A DNA stretch of 64,000 nt, taken from NCBI GenBank assembly GCA_910584685.1, contig CAJUAO010000005.1:62001-126000 (forward strand). Direction: 5' to 3'. The notes beneath the pieces are model-generated. The model did no database searches. It had not been told where the DNA came from and saw nothing but the letters and a program-made list of their open reading frames with translations. Source of the DNA: an uncultured Lachnospiraceae bacterium (lineage in GTDB: Bacteria; Bacillota; Clostridia; Lachnospirales; Lachnospiraceae). The position numbers and the translations under genes were made by a program. This document shows positions 17,383 through 26,082 of this stretch, in pieces. Position 1 is the first letter of the stretch, and each line of letters starts with the position of its first letter.

Positions 17383-17910
17383 ATGGAAGATGTTAAAAAT
17401 CCGATAGTAACAATAACGATGGAAAATGGAGATATAATAAAGGCAGAGCTTTATCCTGACATAGCTCCAAACACGGTAAAAAATTTTATAAGCCTTATAA
17501 AGAAGGGCTTTTATGACGGGCTTATTTTTCACAGGGTAATTAAGGGCTTTATGATACAGGGCGGCTGTCCCTTAGGAACGGGAACGGGGGGCCCCGGCTA
17601 TGATATAAGAGGTGAATTTACAATGAACGGTTTTGACAATACCCTTCTTCACACAGCGGGAGTATTGTCTATGGCAAGAGCCATGGAGCCGGATTCGGCA
17701 GGCTCCCAGTTTTTTATTATGCACAAGAACGCACCTCATCTTGACGGTCAGTATGCGGCGTTTGGCAGGGTGACAGAGGGCATGGAAAATGTTGACAAAA
17801 TAGCAGAATGTGCTACAGATTATATGGACAGACCGCTTGATACGCAGAAGATGAAAAGCGTTACGGTTGATACCTTTGGCGTAGAATATGAGGAGCCTGA
17901 AACATGCTGA
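17383..17910 (+). CDS. Peptidyl-prolyl cis-trans isomerase, cyclophilin type
   Basis: 175 residues with the complete cyclophilin core: FHRVIKGFMIQGG holds the catalytic Arg, then GSQFFIMHKNAPHLDGQYAAFGRV. No signal peptide, so it acts in the cytoplasm to speed proline isomerisation in folding proteins. The last seven bases overlap the start of the HAD-GNAT gene, which indicates translational coupling. A GAGAGGAAG site lies in front of the ATG. Identity is firm; clients are unknown. Confidence 0.93.
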   Translation: MEDVKNPIVTITMENGDIIKAELYPDIAPNTVKNFISLIKKGFYDGLIFHRVIKGFMIQGGCPLGTGTGGPGYDIRGEFTMNGFDNTLLHTAGVLSMARAMEPDSAGSQFFIMHKNAPHLDGQYAAFGRVTEGMENVDKIAECATDYMDRPLDTQKMKSVTVDTFGVEYEEPETC

Positions 17911-19160
17911 AGGCGGTAATATTTGATATGGACGGGGTGCTGGTTGACAGTGAGCCCGTCCATTTTGCAGCAGACAGAAAAATGCTTGAGGATAACTTTA
18001 ATATAGAATTAAGCTATGAGGATTACAGTCGGTATATAGGCTCTACCATAGAAAAGCTATGGAAATTTTTCAGGGAAAAGTATAAGCTTTTTGACTATGA
18101 ATGGAAGGAGCTTATGGAAATGGCTGAAAATGTCTTATCAGATATGACAGACGGCTGCGGGTATCCTGCCGTAGAGGGCGCGGCAGAGCTTGTGAGGGAG
18201 CTAAAGGAAAAGGGTTATCTTCTGGCGGTTGCATCTTCATCGCCTATGTCAAAAATAGAAAAAAATTTAAGGCAGCTAGGCATATATGAGCTTTTTGACA
18301 AAAAAATAAGCGGAATGGAAATAGAAAATCCAAAGCCGCATCCTGATATTTTCTTAAAGGCGGCTTCTATGCTTTCGGTAAAGCCGTCAGAGTGCATAGT
18401 TATAGAGGACTCAAAAAACGGCGTATTGTCGGCAAAGACGGCGGGCATGGCATGTCTGGGCCTCATAAATCCAAATTCAGGAAATCAGGATTTATCGAAG
18501 GCAGATTATCTTTTTGAGGATTTTTTAAGCGTAGACGAGCCGTTTATCAGAATGGTGCATAATCACTGCTTTGGCGAGCCGTGGTATGTTTTGGAAACAG
18601 AAAGGCTTAGAATAAGGGAAATGTGCCTGGATGACATAGACGACCTTATAAGAATATACAGCCACCATGAGATAACAAGGTATATGGAAGGACTGTTTGA
18701 CAGAGAGGAGGAGCTTGAATATATGAAGCAGTATATAGAAAATATATACGGCTTCTATGGCTACGGAATGTGGATAGTAGAAAAAAAGGATAAAACCGTA
18801 ATAGGCAGAGCCGGAATAGAATTTTACGACAGCGAAATGAAAAGGGAAAATCAAATTACGGGGGTATACAGGGCTTCCAAAGGCTTTTCCGGGGAAGATT
18901 GTAAAACCGGCTATGAGGCTATAGGAAAAAACATGGAAAACACAGGGAAAATTACAGCAAGGGGAAATGAATACTGCCATCTGCTTGGGTATGTCATAGG
19001 AGCGGAATATCAAAATAAAGGCTATGGCTATGAGGCGTGCAGGGCAGTGATTAATTATGGGATAAATAATCTTGAATTAAGCGAAATAAAGGTAAATATT
19101 GACAGGGATAATGATAAGTCTATAAGACTTGCAAAAAGGCTGGGATTTGAATTTCAATGA
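17904..19160 (+). CDS. Fusion protein: HAD phosphatase/mutase + GNAT acetyltransferase
   Basis: 418 residues in two parts. Residues 1-220 are a HAD-superfamily hydrolase of the beta-phosphoglucomutase subgroup, with DMDGVLVDSEP (motif I, Asp8 and Asp10), ASSSPMSK (motif II), NPKPHPDIF (motif III Lys) and VIEDSKNGVLSAKTAG (motif IV). Residues about 228-418 are an N-acetyltransferase (LETERLRIREM start, YVIGAEYQNKGYGYEACRAVI CoA loop, NDKSIRLAKRLGF end). The acetyltransferase contains an extra insertion of about 35 residues before the CoA loop. Fusing both activities suggests consecutive steps on one phosphorylated amino compound, which is inference. Confidence 0.88.
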   Translation: MLKAVIFDMDGVLVDSEPVHFAADRKMLEDNFNIELSYEDYSRYIGSTIEKLWKFFREKYKLFDYEWKELMEMAENVLSDMTDGCGYPAVEGAAELVRELKEKGYLLAVASSSPMSKIEKNLRQLGIYELFDKKISGMEIENPKPHPDIFLKAASMLSVKPSECIVIEDSKNGVLSAKTAGMACLGLINPNSGNQDLSKADYLFEDFLSVDEPFIRMVHNHCFGEPWYVLETERLRIREMCLDDIDDLIRIYSHHEITRYMEGLFDREEELEYMKQYIENIYGFYGYGMWIVEKKDKTVIGRAGIEFYDSEMKRENQITGVYRASKGFSGEDCKTGYEAIGKNMENTGKITARGNEYCHLLGYVIGAEYQNKGYGYEACRAVINYGINNLELSEIKVNIDRDNDKSIRLAKRLGFEFQ

Positions 19161-19283
19161 CTGTCTGAAACGTAAAAGATATTTAAAAAATGTTTTACTT
19201 TTATATCAATATTTGATAAAATATATCTGTTGACATGCAAGTGAAATATATTAAAAATCATAACGAAAGGAAATGAGAGCGGA

Positions 19284-20126
19284 ATGTATAAGATTATTAG
19301 AAAAAAGGAACTTAATCCTACTGTTACACTGATGGATGTGGAAGCGCCCCTTATAGCAAAAAAAGCTGAGCCGGGACAGTTTATTATTTTAAGGGTAGAC
19401 GCCGACGGGGAGAGAATACCTCTTACAATAGCTGATTTTGACAGGGAAAAGGGTATTGTAACCATTATATTCCAGATAGTGGGAGCTACCACGGAAAAGC
19501 TTAATCATCTTAACGAGGGCCAGTTTATCAATGATTTTGTAGGACCTCTTGGAGTGCCTTCAAAGGTTGAAGGTCTTAAAAAGGTAGCAGTAGTTGGAGG
19601 CGGAGTCGGATGCGCCATAGCATATCCTATAGCTAAAAAGCTTCATGCTCTTGGAGCGGAGGTACATTCTATAGTGGGATTTAGAAGCAAGGACCTTGTA
19701 ATTCTTGAGGAGGAGTTTAAGGCTGTAAGCGACAAGGTCTGCATGCGTACAGACGACGGAAGCTACGGAGAAAAGGGACTTGTTACTGACGCATTAAAGG
19801 AGCTTATAGAGAGCGGCGAAAAGTATGATGAGGTTATTACCATAGGGCCTCTTATTATGATGAAGTTTGTGTGCGCCCTTACTAAGGAGTATGATATAAA
19901 AACCACGGTCAGCATGAATCCTATTATGATAGACGGTACAGGCATGTGCGGAGGCTGCCGTCTTACGGTAGGAGGAGAGACAAAGTTTGCCTGTGTGGAC
20001 GGGCCGGATTTTGACGGACACCTTGTAGATTTTGACGAGGCTATGACAAGAGGCGCTACATATAAGGAGTTCGAGAGAAAAGCACACGAAGAAACATGTA
20101 ATTTATTTAAGAAGGAGGTTCAGTAA
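19284..20126 (+). CDS. nfnA: NADH-dependent ferredoxin:NADP+ oxidoreductase subunit A
   Basis: 280 residues. The N-terminal FAD domain (GQFIILRVD, RIPLTIADF) is followed by an NAD-binding domain (VAVVGGGVGCAIAYPIAKKL) and a C-terminal [2Fe-2S] cluster with CGGC and a later Cys (GMCGGCRLTVGG, FACVDGP). This is the small subunit of NfnAB, which couples ferredoxin, NADH and NADP+ by electron bifurcation in anaerobes. The next gene starts one base after its stop and encodes the large subunit, which makes NfnA more likely than a dihydroorotate dehydrogenase electron-transfer subunit. Confidence 0.9.
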   Translation: MYKIIRKKELNPTVTLMDVEAPLIAKKAEPGQFIILRVDADGERIPLTIADFDREKGIVTIIFQIVGATTEKLNHLNEGQFINDFVGPLGVPSKVEGLKKVAVVGGGVGCAIAYPIAKKLHALGAEVHSIVGFRSKDLVILEEEFKAVSDKVCMRTDDGSYGEKGLVTDALKELIESGEKYDEVITIGPLIMMKFVCALTKEYDIKTTVSMNPIMIDGTGMCGGCRLTVGGETKFACVDGPDFDGHLVDFDEAMTRGATYKEFERKAHEETCNLFKKEVQ

Positions 20127-20127
20127 T

Positions 20128-21519
20128 ATGCCGAATATGTCAATGGTTAAAAACGAGATGCCTTCACAGGATCCAAATGTCAGAAATAAAAACTTTCTTG
20201 AGGTTGCCTTAGGCTATACGGAGGAGCAGGCCTTAGACGAAGCCGCAAGATGTTTAAATTGCAAGACAAAGAATTGTGTGGCAGGCTGTCCTGTACAGAT
20301 ACAGATACCTGATTTTATAAAGGAGGTAGCGGCAGGCAATTTCGGAAAGGCTTACGATATTATATCAGATGCAAGCTCCCTTCCGGCAGTATGCGGAAGA
20401 GTATGTCCGCAGGAGTCACAGTGTGAAGGAAAGTGCGTCAGGGGAATTAAGGGCGAGCCTGTGGCTATAGGCCGTCTGGAGAGATTTGTAGCAGATTATC
20501 ACAACGCGCATTTTAATGGTGAGGTAGTTAAGCCTCAGTCAAACGGTCACAAGGTTGCAGTTATAGGCTCAGGTCCTTCGGGACTTACATGCGCTGGTGA
20601 TTTGGCAAAGAAGGGTTACGAGGTAACTGTATTTGAGGCGCTTCATCTCGCAGGAGGAGTTCTCGTATACGGCATACCGGAGTTCAGGCTTCCAAAGTCT
20701 ATTGTCCAGAAGGAGATAGACGGACTTAAGGCTCTCGGCGTAAAGATAGAGACAAATATGGTTATAGGTAAGGTTTTATCAATAGACGAGCTTATGGAGG
20801 AGTACAAGTTCGAGGCTGTATTTATAGGCTCAGGAGCAGGACTTCCAAGGTTTATGAATATTCCGGGAGAAAATCTTAAGGGCGTATATTCAGCCAATGA
20901 ATTCCTTACAAGAGTAAATCTTATGAAGGCATATAAGGATGAAACAACTACTCCTATACAGCATGCGAAGAAGGTAGCCGTAGTCGGAGGTGGAAACGTG
21001 GCTATGGATGCTGCAAGAAGCGCAAAGAGGCTTGGAGCAGAGGAGGTTTACATAGTATACCGCCGTTCGGAGGAGGAGCTTCCTGCAAGAAAGGAAGAGG
21101 TAGAGCATGCTAAGGAGGAAGGCATTATCTTTAAGCTCCTTACAAATCCTACAGAAATTTTACCGGGAGAGAACGGCTTTGTAGGAGGCATGAAGTGTCA
21201 GGAGATGGAGCTTGGCGAGCCTGATGCGTCAGGAAGAAGAAGACCTGTAGCTAAGGCTGATTCTGAATTTGAGCTTCCTGTAGACTGCGTAATCATGTCT
21301 ATCGGAACATCGCCAAATCCTCTTATAAAGTCTACTACAAAGGGACTTGAAACACAGAAGTGGGGCGGTATTATTGTAGAGGAGGATACGGGACTTACCT
21401 CAAGAGAGGGAGTATACGCAGGCGGAGACGCAGTTACAGGCGCCGCTACCGTTATCCTTGCAATGGGAGCAGGAAAGACCGCAGCCCAGTCCATAGACGA
21501 ATATCTTAGCAGCAAGTAA
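20128..21519 (+). CDS. nfnB: NADH-dependent ferredoxin:NADP+ oxidoreductase subunit B
   Basis: 463 residues, the size of NfnB and of glutamate synthase small subunits. The N-terminal iron-sulfur region carries CLNCKTKNCVAGCPV and CGRVCPQESQCEGKCVRG. FAD and NADPH domains follow, with VIGSGPSGLTCAGDLAKKGYEVTVFEA, VAVVGGGNVAMDAARSAKRLG and the C-terminal GVYAGGDAVTGAATVILAMGAGKTAA. No glutamate synthase large subunit is in the window and the partner is NfnA, so the bifurcating transhydrogenase is the best call. An AAGGAGG site overlaps the end of nfnA, so the subunits are made together. Confidence 0.9.
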   Translation: MPNMSMVKNEMPSQDPNVRNKNFLEVALGYTEEQALDEAARCLNCKTKNCVAGCPVQIQIPDFIKEVAAGNFGKAYDIISDASSLPAVCGRVCPQESQCEGKCVRGIKGEPVAIGRLERFVADYHNAHFNGEVVKPQSNGHKVAVIGSGPSGLTCAGDLAKKGYEVTVFEALHLAGGVLVYGIPEFRLPKSIVQKEIDGLKALGVKIETNMVIGKVLSIDELMEEYKFEAVFIGSGAGLPRFMNIPGENLKGVYSANEFLTRVNLMKAYKDETTTPIQHAKKVAVVGGGNVAMDAARSAKRLGAEEVYIVYRRSEEELPARKEEVEHAKEEGIIFKLLTNPTEILPGENGFVGGMKCQEMELGEPDASGRRRPVAKADSEFELPVDCVIMSIGTSPNPLIKSTTKGLETQKWGGIIVEEDTGLTSREGVYAGGDAVTGAATVILAMGAGKTAAQSIDEYLSSK

Positions 21520-21540
21520 TCGGAAAGGCAAAGAACAATT

Positions 21541-22266
21541 ATGTTAGATATGGTAAGGAACATATTTGACCCAAGCAACTCATTCTATGAGTTTGGCAGA
21601 AAGCTCATTTATGTTTTGGCGCTGAATATTATATTTATTATTACAAGTATTCCTATTATTACAATGGGAGCGTCTATGGCGGCAATGAATACGGTTTTTC
21701 TCAAGATAATAAATGAGAGAGAGTTTTCAGTGCTTAAGGATTATTTCAGCTCCTTTAAGGTGAACTTTCTAAAGGCAACAATACTATGGATAATAGGTTT
21801 AGCCGCAGGCTTTGTATTGTATGTGGATATTGTTTACTGGTTAAAGTATGGCATTGACGAGTACGGCTTTACATTAGGCTACTCTATGATGATATTGTCA
21901 ATACTTGCAGCCGTATTTCTGGTGATTATGCTCCATACTGCGTTTCCTTTAGTATCCCGCTTTGATATGAGCGTAAAGGATTTGATTATAAACACCTTTA
22001 TAATTACGGTTAAAAATATTCTCTATGGTGCGGAAGCCCTGTTATTTACCGTACTTATAGTGGGAACAAGCGCTTATATGGTAATAACGGGAAGACTGCT
22101 TATAATGATATATATGCTGTTTATATGCTTTGGGTTAAACGGACTTGTTCAGAGCTATATATTCCGCAGGGTATTAAATAAATATTCTGAGGATTACGAG
22201 GAAATGGTGAGAAAGAATATAGAGGACTTAAAAAAAGAGGGATATACGTTTGAGGATATTGAGTAG
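21541..22266 (+). CDS. DUF624 (YesL-like) membrane protein
   Basis: 241 residues with about five membrane helices. The N-terminus SNSFYEFGRKLIYVLALNIIFIITSIPIITMGASMAAMNTV is the DUF624 hallmark, a family of unknown biochemical role found next to carbohydrate uptake genes in many Firmicutes. Here it follows nfnB after 21 bases with a GGAAAGG site, so it may be transcribed with that operon. It is followed by a strong terminator. No sugar transporter is adjacent, so the usual context does not help. Confidence 0.82.
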   Translation: MLDMVRNIFDPSNSFYEFGRKLIYVLALNIIFIITSIPIITMGASMAAMNTVFLKIINEREFSVLKDYFSSFKVNFLKATILWIIGLAAGFVLYVDIVYWLKYGIDEYGFTLGYSMMILSILAAVFLVIMLHTAFPLVSRFDMSVKDLIINTFIITVKNILYGAEALLFTVLIVGTSAYMVITGRLLIMIYMLFICFGLNGLVQSYIFRRVLNKYSEDYEEMVRKNIEDLKKEGYTFEDIE

Positions 22267-22330
22267 TTATTATATATATGCTTTGGTGGTATATATTTAA
22301 TATTCGGCTTCAAAATATATGCCTGAAATA

Positions 22331-22369
22331 AAAAACGAGGCGGCTCCTTTTGGAACGGCCTCGTTTTTT
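22331..22369 (+). terminator. Terminator after the DUF624 gene
   Basis: AACGAGGC pairs with GCCTCGTT and is flanked by A and T tracts, so it may work in both directions. Confidence 0.85.
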
Positions 22370-22431
22370 ATGTTTATTATACAGTGAAATATTAATTTGT
22401 ACAGGTGAAAAGAAAAGTTCCTCGCATATGT

Positions 22432-22595
22432 AGTCCGGGGCTTAAGAATAAAGGGAGCTTGGAAGGTGGCGGTATTTTGTTGATAGAATTTCTTCCATGT
22501 TCCGAAGCTTTAAAAATTATATTTAGCTGCCTGCCTCCCCTTAAGCCCTCCACCATTCCGCCTCCCAGAGCCTTTTAATGGGACAAACCCGGACT
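22432..22595 (+). ncRNA. Candidate structured RNA, possibly 6S-like (strand uncertain)
   Basis: A non-coding stretch, clearly richer in G and C than other gaps, between convergent genes. AGTCCGG (22432-22438) pairs with CCGGACT (22589-22595) as a closing stem. GGCTTAAG (22439-22446) pairs with CTTAAGCC (22540-22547), and GGGAG with CTCCC continues the arm. CCATT (22553-22557) with AATGG (22577-22581) makes a small hairpin on the 3' side. A long arm with a side hairpin resembles 6S RNA in outline, but I see no diagnostic 6S sequence. The opposite strand folds similarly (GGTGG/CCACC arm). Confidence 0.4.
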
Positions 22596-22638
22596 TCATG
22601 TGAAGAAAAACATATTTTAAACGTACAAATTAATATCT

Positions 22639-23976
22639 TTAGTTTTTCTTATCAGAAGCTCCATCCTGAGTATATGTATTATCGTCAGACTGTTCATCCG
22701 CTTCCGCATCCTTCGGTGTGCTGAAAGGCCTGTCAGATAAATCAAAGGCGGAAACAATTTTGTCCCGGCTGAATTTTTCATGCTCGTTTTCAGATTTATA
22801 CGTTTCATATTTATCCTTTACATAAAAATCAAACCAGTCAGAGATAATGGTTTTCAGGGAAGCGCCCACAGGCACCGCTATAAGCATGCCCAGAAGTCCC
22901 GCTATATTGCCGCCTATGGTGATTGCAATGATAATAAATCCCGGATGCATGCCTACTATATCCCCTACAATTTTCGGACACAGTATATTACAGTCAATCT
23001 GCTGAACTATAAATAAACCGATTACAGCGGCTACAGCCAGCCATATATTTCCGGAGAACAGGGCTACAATACCTGCAAGAACTATGCCGACAAACGGGCC
23101 TATATATGGCACAAGATTGCATATGCCTGCAATAATACCTATGACAAAGGCATAATCTATACCTATAATGGTCAGAACAAGAGTGGACAGCAGGGCAACG
23201 ACAGACGCCTCTATAAGCTGTCCTCTTATGTATTTTGAAAAGGTATAATTAATAATATGTAGAGAACGCTTTATAACCTTTCCGGCTTTTGATTTCCTGA
23301 ATATAACATAAAAAAATCTTTCCCAGATAGAGCTGAAATATTCATGGCTGAAAAGCACGTAAATGCTTAAAATTAAGGATACCATAAGGGAAAAGATATT
23401 GCTGCCGAGAGCAATAATAAAGTTGCCGATGCTTTCTACCATGGATATCATCAAATTCTGAAGAAAGCTTGTAATGTTGTCAAGCTGGCTTATAATCAAA
23501 TCTCCAAATGGAATATTTTTTTTAGTGATAAGCTCTTTAAGCGCATCCGATGAAAAGGTGTTGTTGCTGAAATAATCGGTTACAGTGTTAAAAATAGCCG
23601 AAACAGTACTTGACTGGGAAAGCTGTCCGCCTATCATAAAGTAAATTCCTACAATAAGGAAAATAATTACAGCAAAAAGGCAAATATAGGAAACTATAAG
23701 TCCAACACTCCGGCATAAGCCCCTTTTATGAGGAAAATGCTTCCTTTTCATAAGAAAGTTTTCTATGGCGTTCATTGGCGCAAACAAAAGATATGCAATA
23801 ATAAATCCTAATATAATAGGAAAGGATATATCATATAATCCTGACAAAAAGCTAAGCAGATTGTCATAAAAGGACGGTATGGCGTCAATAAGCCTGAAAA
23901 GCAAGTAGATGACAACTGCTGTAAGTATAAGATATTTGCTGAATTTGGTATATCTTTTATCTAAATTTAGTTTCAT
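22639..23976 (-). CDS. AI-2E/PerM-family permease
   Basis: 445 residues with about eight membrane helices. Characteristic parts are PIILGFIIAYLLFAPMNAIENFL near the N-terminus, the amphipathic region before KYIRGQLIEASVVALLSTLVLTIIGIDYAFVIGIIAGICNLVPYIGPFVG, and PKIVGDIVGMHPGFIIIAITIGG near the end. The family (PerM, YtvI, TqsA) includes exporters and sodium-linked antiporters; the substrate here is unknown. The tail is acidic and soluble (DKNEAD-rich, about 60 residues). The start has GAGGTG upstream. It is convergent with the DUF624 gene across the candidate RNA. Confidence 0.88.
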   Translation of the reverse strand: MKLNLDKRYTKFSKYLILTAVVIYLLFRLIDAIPSFYDNLLSFLSGLYDISFPIILGFIIAYLLFAPMNAIENFLMKRKHFPHKRGLCRSVGLIVSYICLFAVIIFLIVGIYFMIGGQLSQSSTVSAIFNTVTDYFSNNTFSSDALKELITKKNIPFGDLIISQLDNITSFLQNLMISMVESIGNFIIALGSNIFSLMVSLILSIYVLFSHEYFSSIWERFFYVIFRKSKAGKVIKRSLHIINYTFSKYIRGQLIEASVVALLSTLVLTIIGIDYAFVIGIIAGICNLVPYIGPFVGIVLAGIVALFSGNIWLAVAAVIGLFIVQQIDCNILCPKIVGDIVGMHPGFIIIAITIGGNIAGLLGMLIAVPVGASLKTIISDWFDFYVKDKYETYKSENEHEKFSRDKIVSAFDLSDRPFSTPKDAEADEQSDDNTYTQDGASDKKN

Positions 23977-24110
23977 AGGACACCTCGTTTCATTTAAAAA
24001 TACAAATAATAATATAACACAAAAAAAAGATTAATAAAATAAAATATTGTAGAATTTTGAAAATTAATATATACTATAGCTCAGTACAGGAAAAAGCAAA
24101 GGAGGAAAAA

Positions 24111-24704
24111 ATGGAAAACTTAGGAGGAATGGACATTAAAAGTGAAAAGACGGAAAAGCTTTATTTAGTCCTTATCTCTACGCCGGGCATATTTGCCACG
24201 CTGATAAAGCTGTTTACAAGGCATAAATATATACATATTGTGCTGGGAATGGATGAGGAGCTAAGGCATGCCTACAGCTTTGGAAGAAGAAATCCTAAAA
24301 TACCGCTGCTTTCAGGCTTTGAGCAGGAGAAGATGGATAAGGTGGTGGAGCATTTCCCAAGGGCGCTCTGTATGGTAACGGAGATTACATGCACAAAGGA
24401 GCAGAAAAGAAATGTATGGAAGCGTATAAATTATTATAAAAAAAATGCAAAGAGATATCATTACACTGTGCTGGGGCTGCCGTTTCTTGTATTAGGGAAG
24501 CCATTTCATCAAAAGAGAAGATATGCATGCTCACAGTTTGTAGCAAGGACACTTGAGGATTATGGAATAAGAAAATTTGATAAGCATTATTCACTTGTCA
24601 CACCTAAGGATTTCTACTATATGCCTGACAAAAAGGTGTTATATGTAGGTACGATAGAGGGATATATTGATAAGATGAATGGATATAAAAAATATATACA
24701 ATAA
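24111..24704 (+). CDS. Permuted NlpC/P60-like (YiiX-type) protein
   Basis: 197 residues. A His in HKYIHIVLGMDEELRHAYSFGRR lies well before a Cys in RRYACSQFVARTLEDYGI. That reversed order of catalytic His and Cys is typical of permuted papain-fold proteins (YiiX/YaeF group) that act on peptide or lipid amide bonds. The start at 24111 follows AAAGGAGG. An earlier in-frame ATG at 24057 has no ribosome site. There is no signal peptide, so it probably acts inside. The family call is from motif order; substrate is unknown. Confidence 0.65.
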   Translation: MENLGGMDIKSEKTEKLYLVLISTPGIFATLIKLFTRHKYIHIVLGMDEELRHAYSFGRRNPKIPLLSGFEQEKMDKVVEHFPRALCMVTEITCTKEQKRNVWKRINYYKKNAKRYHYTVLGLPFLVLGKPFHQKRRYACSQFVARTLEDYGIRKFDKHYSLVTPKDFYYMPDKKVLYVGTIEGYIDKMNGYKKYIQ

Positions 24705-24742
24705 AAAGTATTAAAGGAGTTAAAATTTTAAGGAGGTTAATT

Positions 24743-25972
24743 ATGAGGGTTATAAATAAGAAATTAAAATCAATATTAATGGTCTTTGTACTTGTTATGA
24801 TGGTAACAGGCTGTGGAAATAAACAGGACAGCGTTACCGTAAACGGAACATTAGGCGGAAAAACAGATGGGGCAGAGCATACGACCCAGGAGCCGACAAC
24901 CCAAGAGCCTACCACTGAGCCATTTGTGCCGACAGAGATAAATATAAAGATGATAGGCGACATATTAATGCACGAGGGAGTAACAAACAGCGGACTCTTA
25001 GACGACGGTACATATAATTATGACCATATTTTTGCTAATGTAAAAAATGAGATACAGGGTGCAGATATAGCCATAGTAAACCAGGAGGTTATATTAGGAG
25101 GAAAGGAGCTTGGACTTTCAGGCTATCCATGCTTTAACGGTCCCTTTGAGATGGGCGACGCCCTTGTAAACGCAGGCTTTAATGTAGTGCTTCACGCCAC
25201 AAACCATGCGCTTGATAAGGGAGCAACAGGAATAGACAACTGTCTTAATTTCTGGAAGACCAGCTACCCGGATATGGCAGTGCTGGGAGTTGCGCAGACA
25301 AAGGAGGAATCGGAAAATATATATGTGTATGAGCAGAACGGCATAAGGATAGCCATATTGAATTATACATACGGAACAAACGGCATAGCCCTTCCAACAG
25401 GCAGGGAATATATGGTAAATATGCTTGATGAGAACAGAATTATAAATGATTTAAAAAGGGCAAAGGAAATGTCGGACTTTGTTATAGTCTGTCCTCATTG
25501 GGGACCGGAGTATAAGAATGAGCCATGGAATGAGCCGGGAAGCATATATGATGAGGTAGGCTGGGCAAAGCTTATGGCGGATAACGGCGCTGACCTTATA
25601 ATAGCAGCCCATCCTCATGTTATACAGCCGGTGGAATGGATAGAGGGAAAGGATGGAAATAAAACGCTTTGCTATTATTCTCTTGGCAATTTCGTGTCAA
25701 ATCAGGATAAGGCGCCGAGAATGTTAGGAGCCATGGCAGATATTACTATATCAAATACAGAGGACGGACAGATATATATAAAGGAATACGGCGTAATACC
25801 TATTGTAACCCATAAGCTGTTTGGGAAACAGGCAATTACAACATACAAGCTTAGCGATTACACAGAGGAGCTTGCCGCCCAAAACAAAATTAAAAATGAG
25901 GATGGAAGCTTTTCCCTTCAGTACTGTAAGGATTTATGCCGGAAGGTGTTTGGGGACTTATATAAAGAGTAG
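24743..25972 (+). CDS. CapA-family lipoprotein (PGA_cap metallophosphatase fold)
   Basis: 409 residues. A signal peptide ends in a lipobox (VTGC, Cys near residue 24), followed by a Thr/Glu/Pro linker (TTQEPTTQEPTTEP). The catalytic fold starts with NIKMIGDILMHEGV and includes NQEVILGG, NHALDKG, VCPHWGPEYKNEP and AAHPHVIQPVEWI, the metal-binding pattern of the CapA/PGA_cap family related to calcineurin-like phosphatases. Family members are linked to poly-gamma-glutamate capsule handling, but no capB or capC gene is present, so the true role is open. A good AAGGAGG site precedes it. Confidence 0.85.
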   Translation: MRVINKKLKSILMVFVLVMMVTGCGNKQDSVTVNGTLGGKTDGAEHTTQEPTTQEPTTEPFVPTEINIKMIGDILMHEGVTNSGLLDDGTYNYDHIFANVKNEIQGADIAIVNQEVILGGKELGLSGYPCFNGPFEMGDALVNAGFNVVLHATNHALDKGATGIDNCLNFWKTSYPDMAVLGVAQTKEESENIYVYEQNGIRIAILNYTYGTNGIALPTGREYMVNMLDENRIINDLKRAKEMSDFVIVCPHWGPEYKNEPWNEPGSIYDEVGWAKLMADNGADLIIAAHPHVIQPVEWIEGKDGNKTLCYYSLGNFVSNQDKAPRMLGAMADITISNTEDGQIYIKEYGVIPIVTHKLFGKQAITTYKLSDYTEELAAQNKIKNEDGSFSLQYCKDLCRKVFGDLYKE

Positions 25973-26005
25973 AAGGAAAATTATGTTAATGGGGCAGCCG
26001 CGCTA

Positions 26006-26034
26006 TTGACTTTCATAATTCGCCCTGTTACAAT
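26006..26034 (+). promoter_or_regulatory. Sigma-A-type promoter of the SDR gene
   Basis: TTGACT (26006-26011) and TACAAT (26029-26034) are 17 bases apart, 49 bases before the start codon at 26083. Confidence 0.65.
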
Positions 26035-26082
26035 ATAAGCAACTTGTAAATTGTTAAAAAATTTTATAAAGGAGATGTATTT

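Noticed and set aside
20128..21519. Glutamate synthase small subunit
   Set aside because: No large subunit is adjacent, whereas the preceding coupled gene is an NfnA with a [2Fe-2S] site, so NfnB is preferred.
22432..22595. Coding gene in the gap after the DUF624 gene
   Set aside because: No frame of useful length with a ribosome site; the sequence is dominated by inverted repeats.
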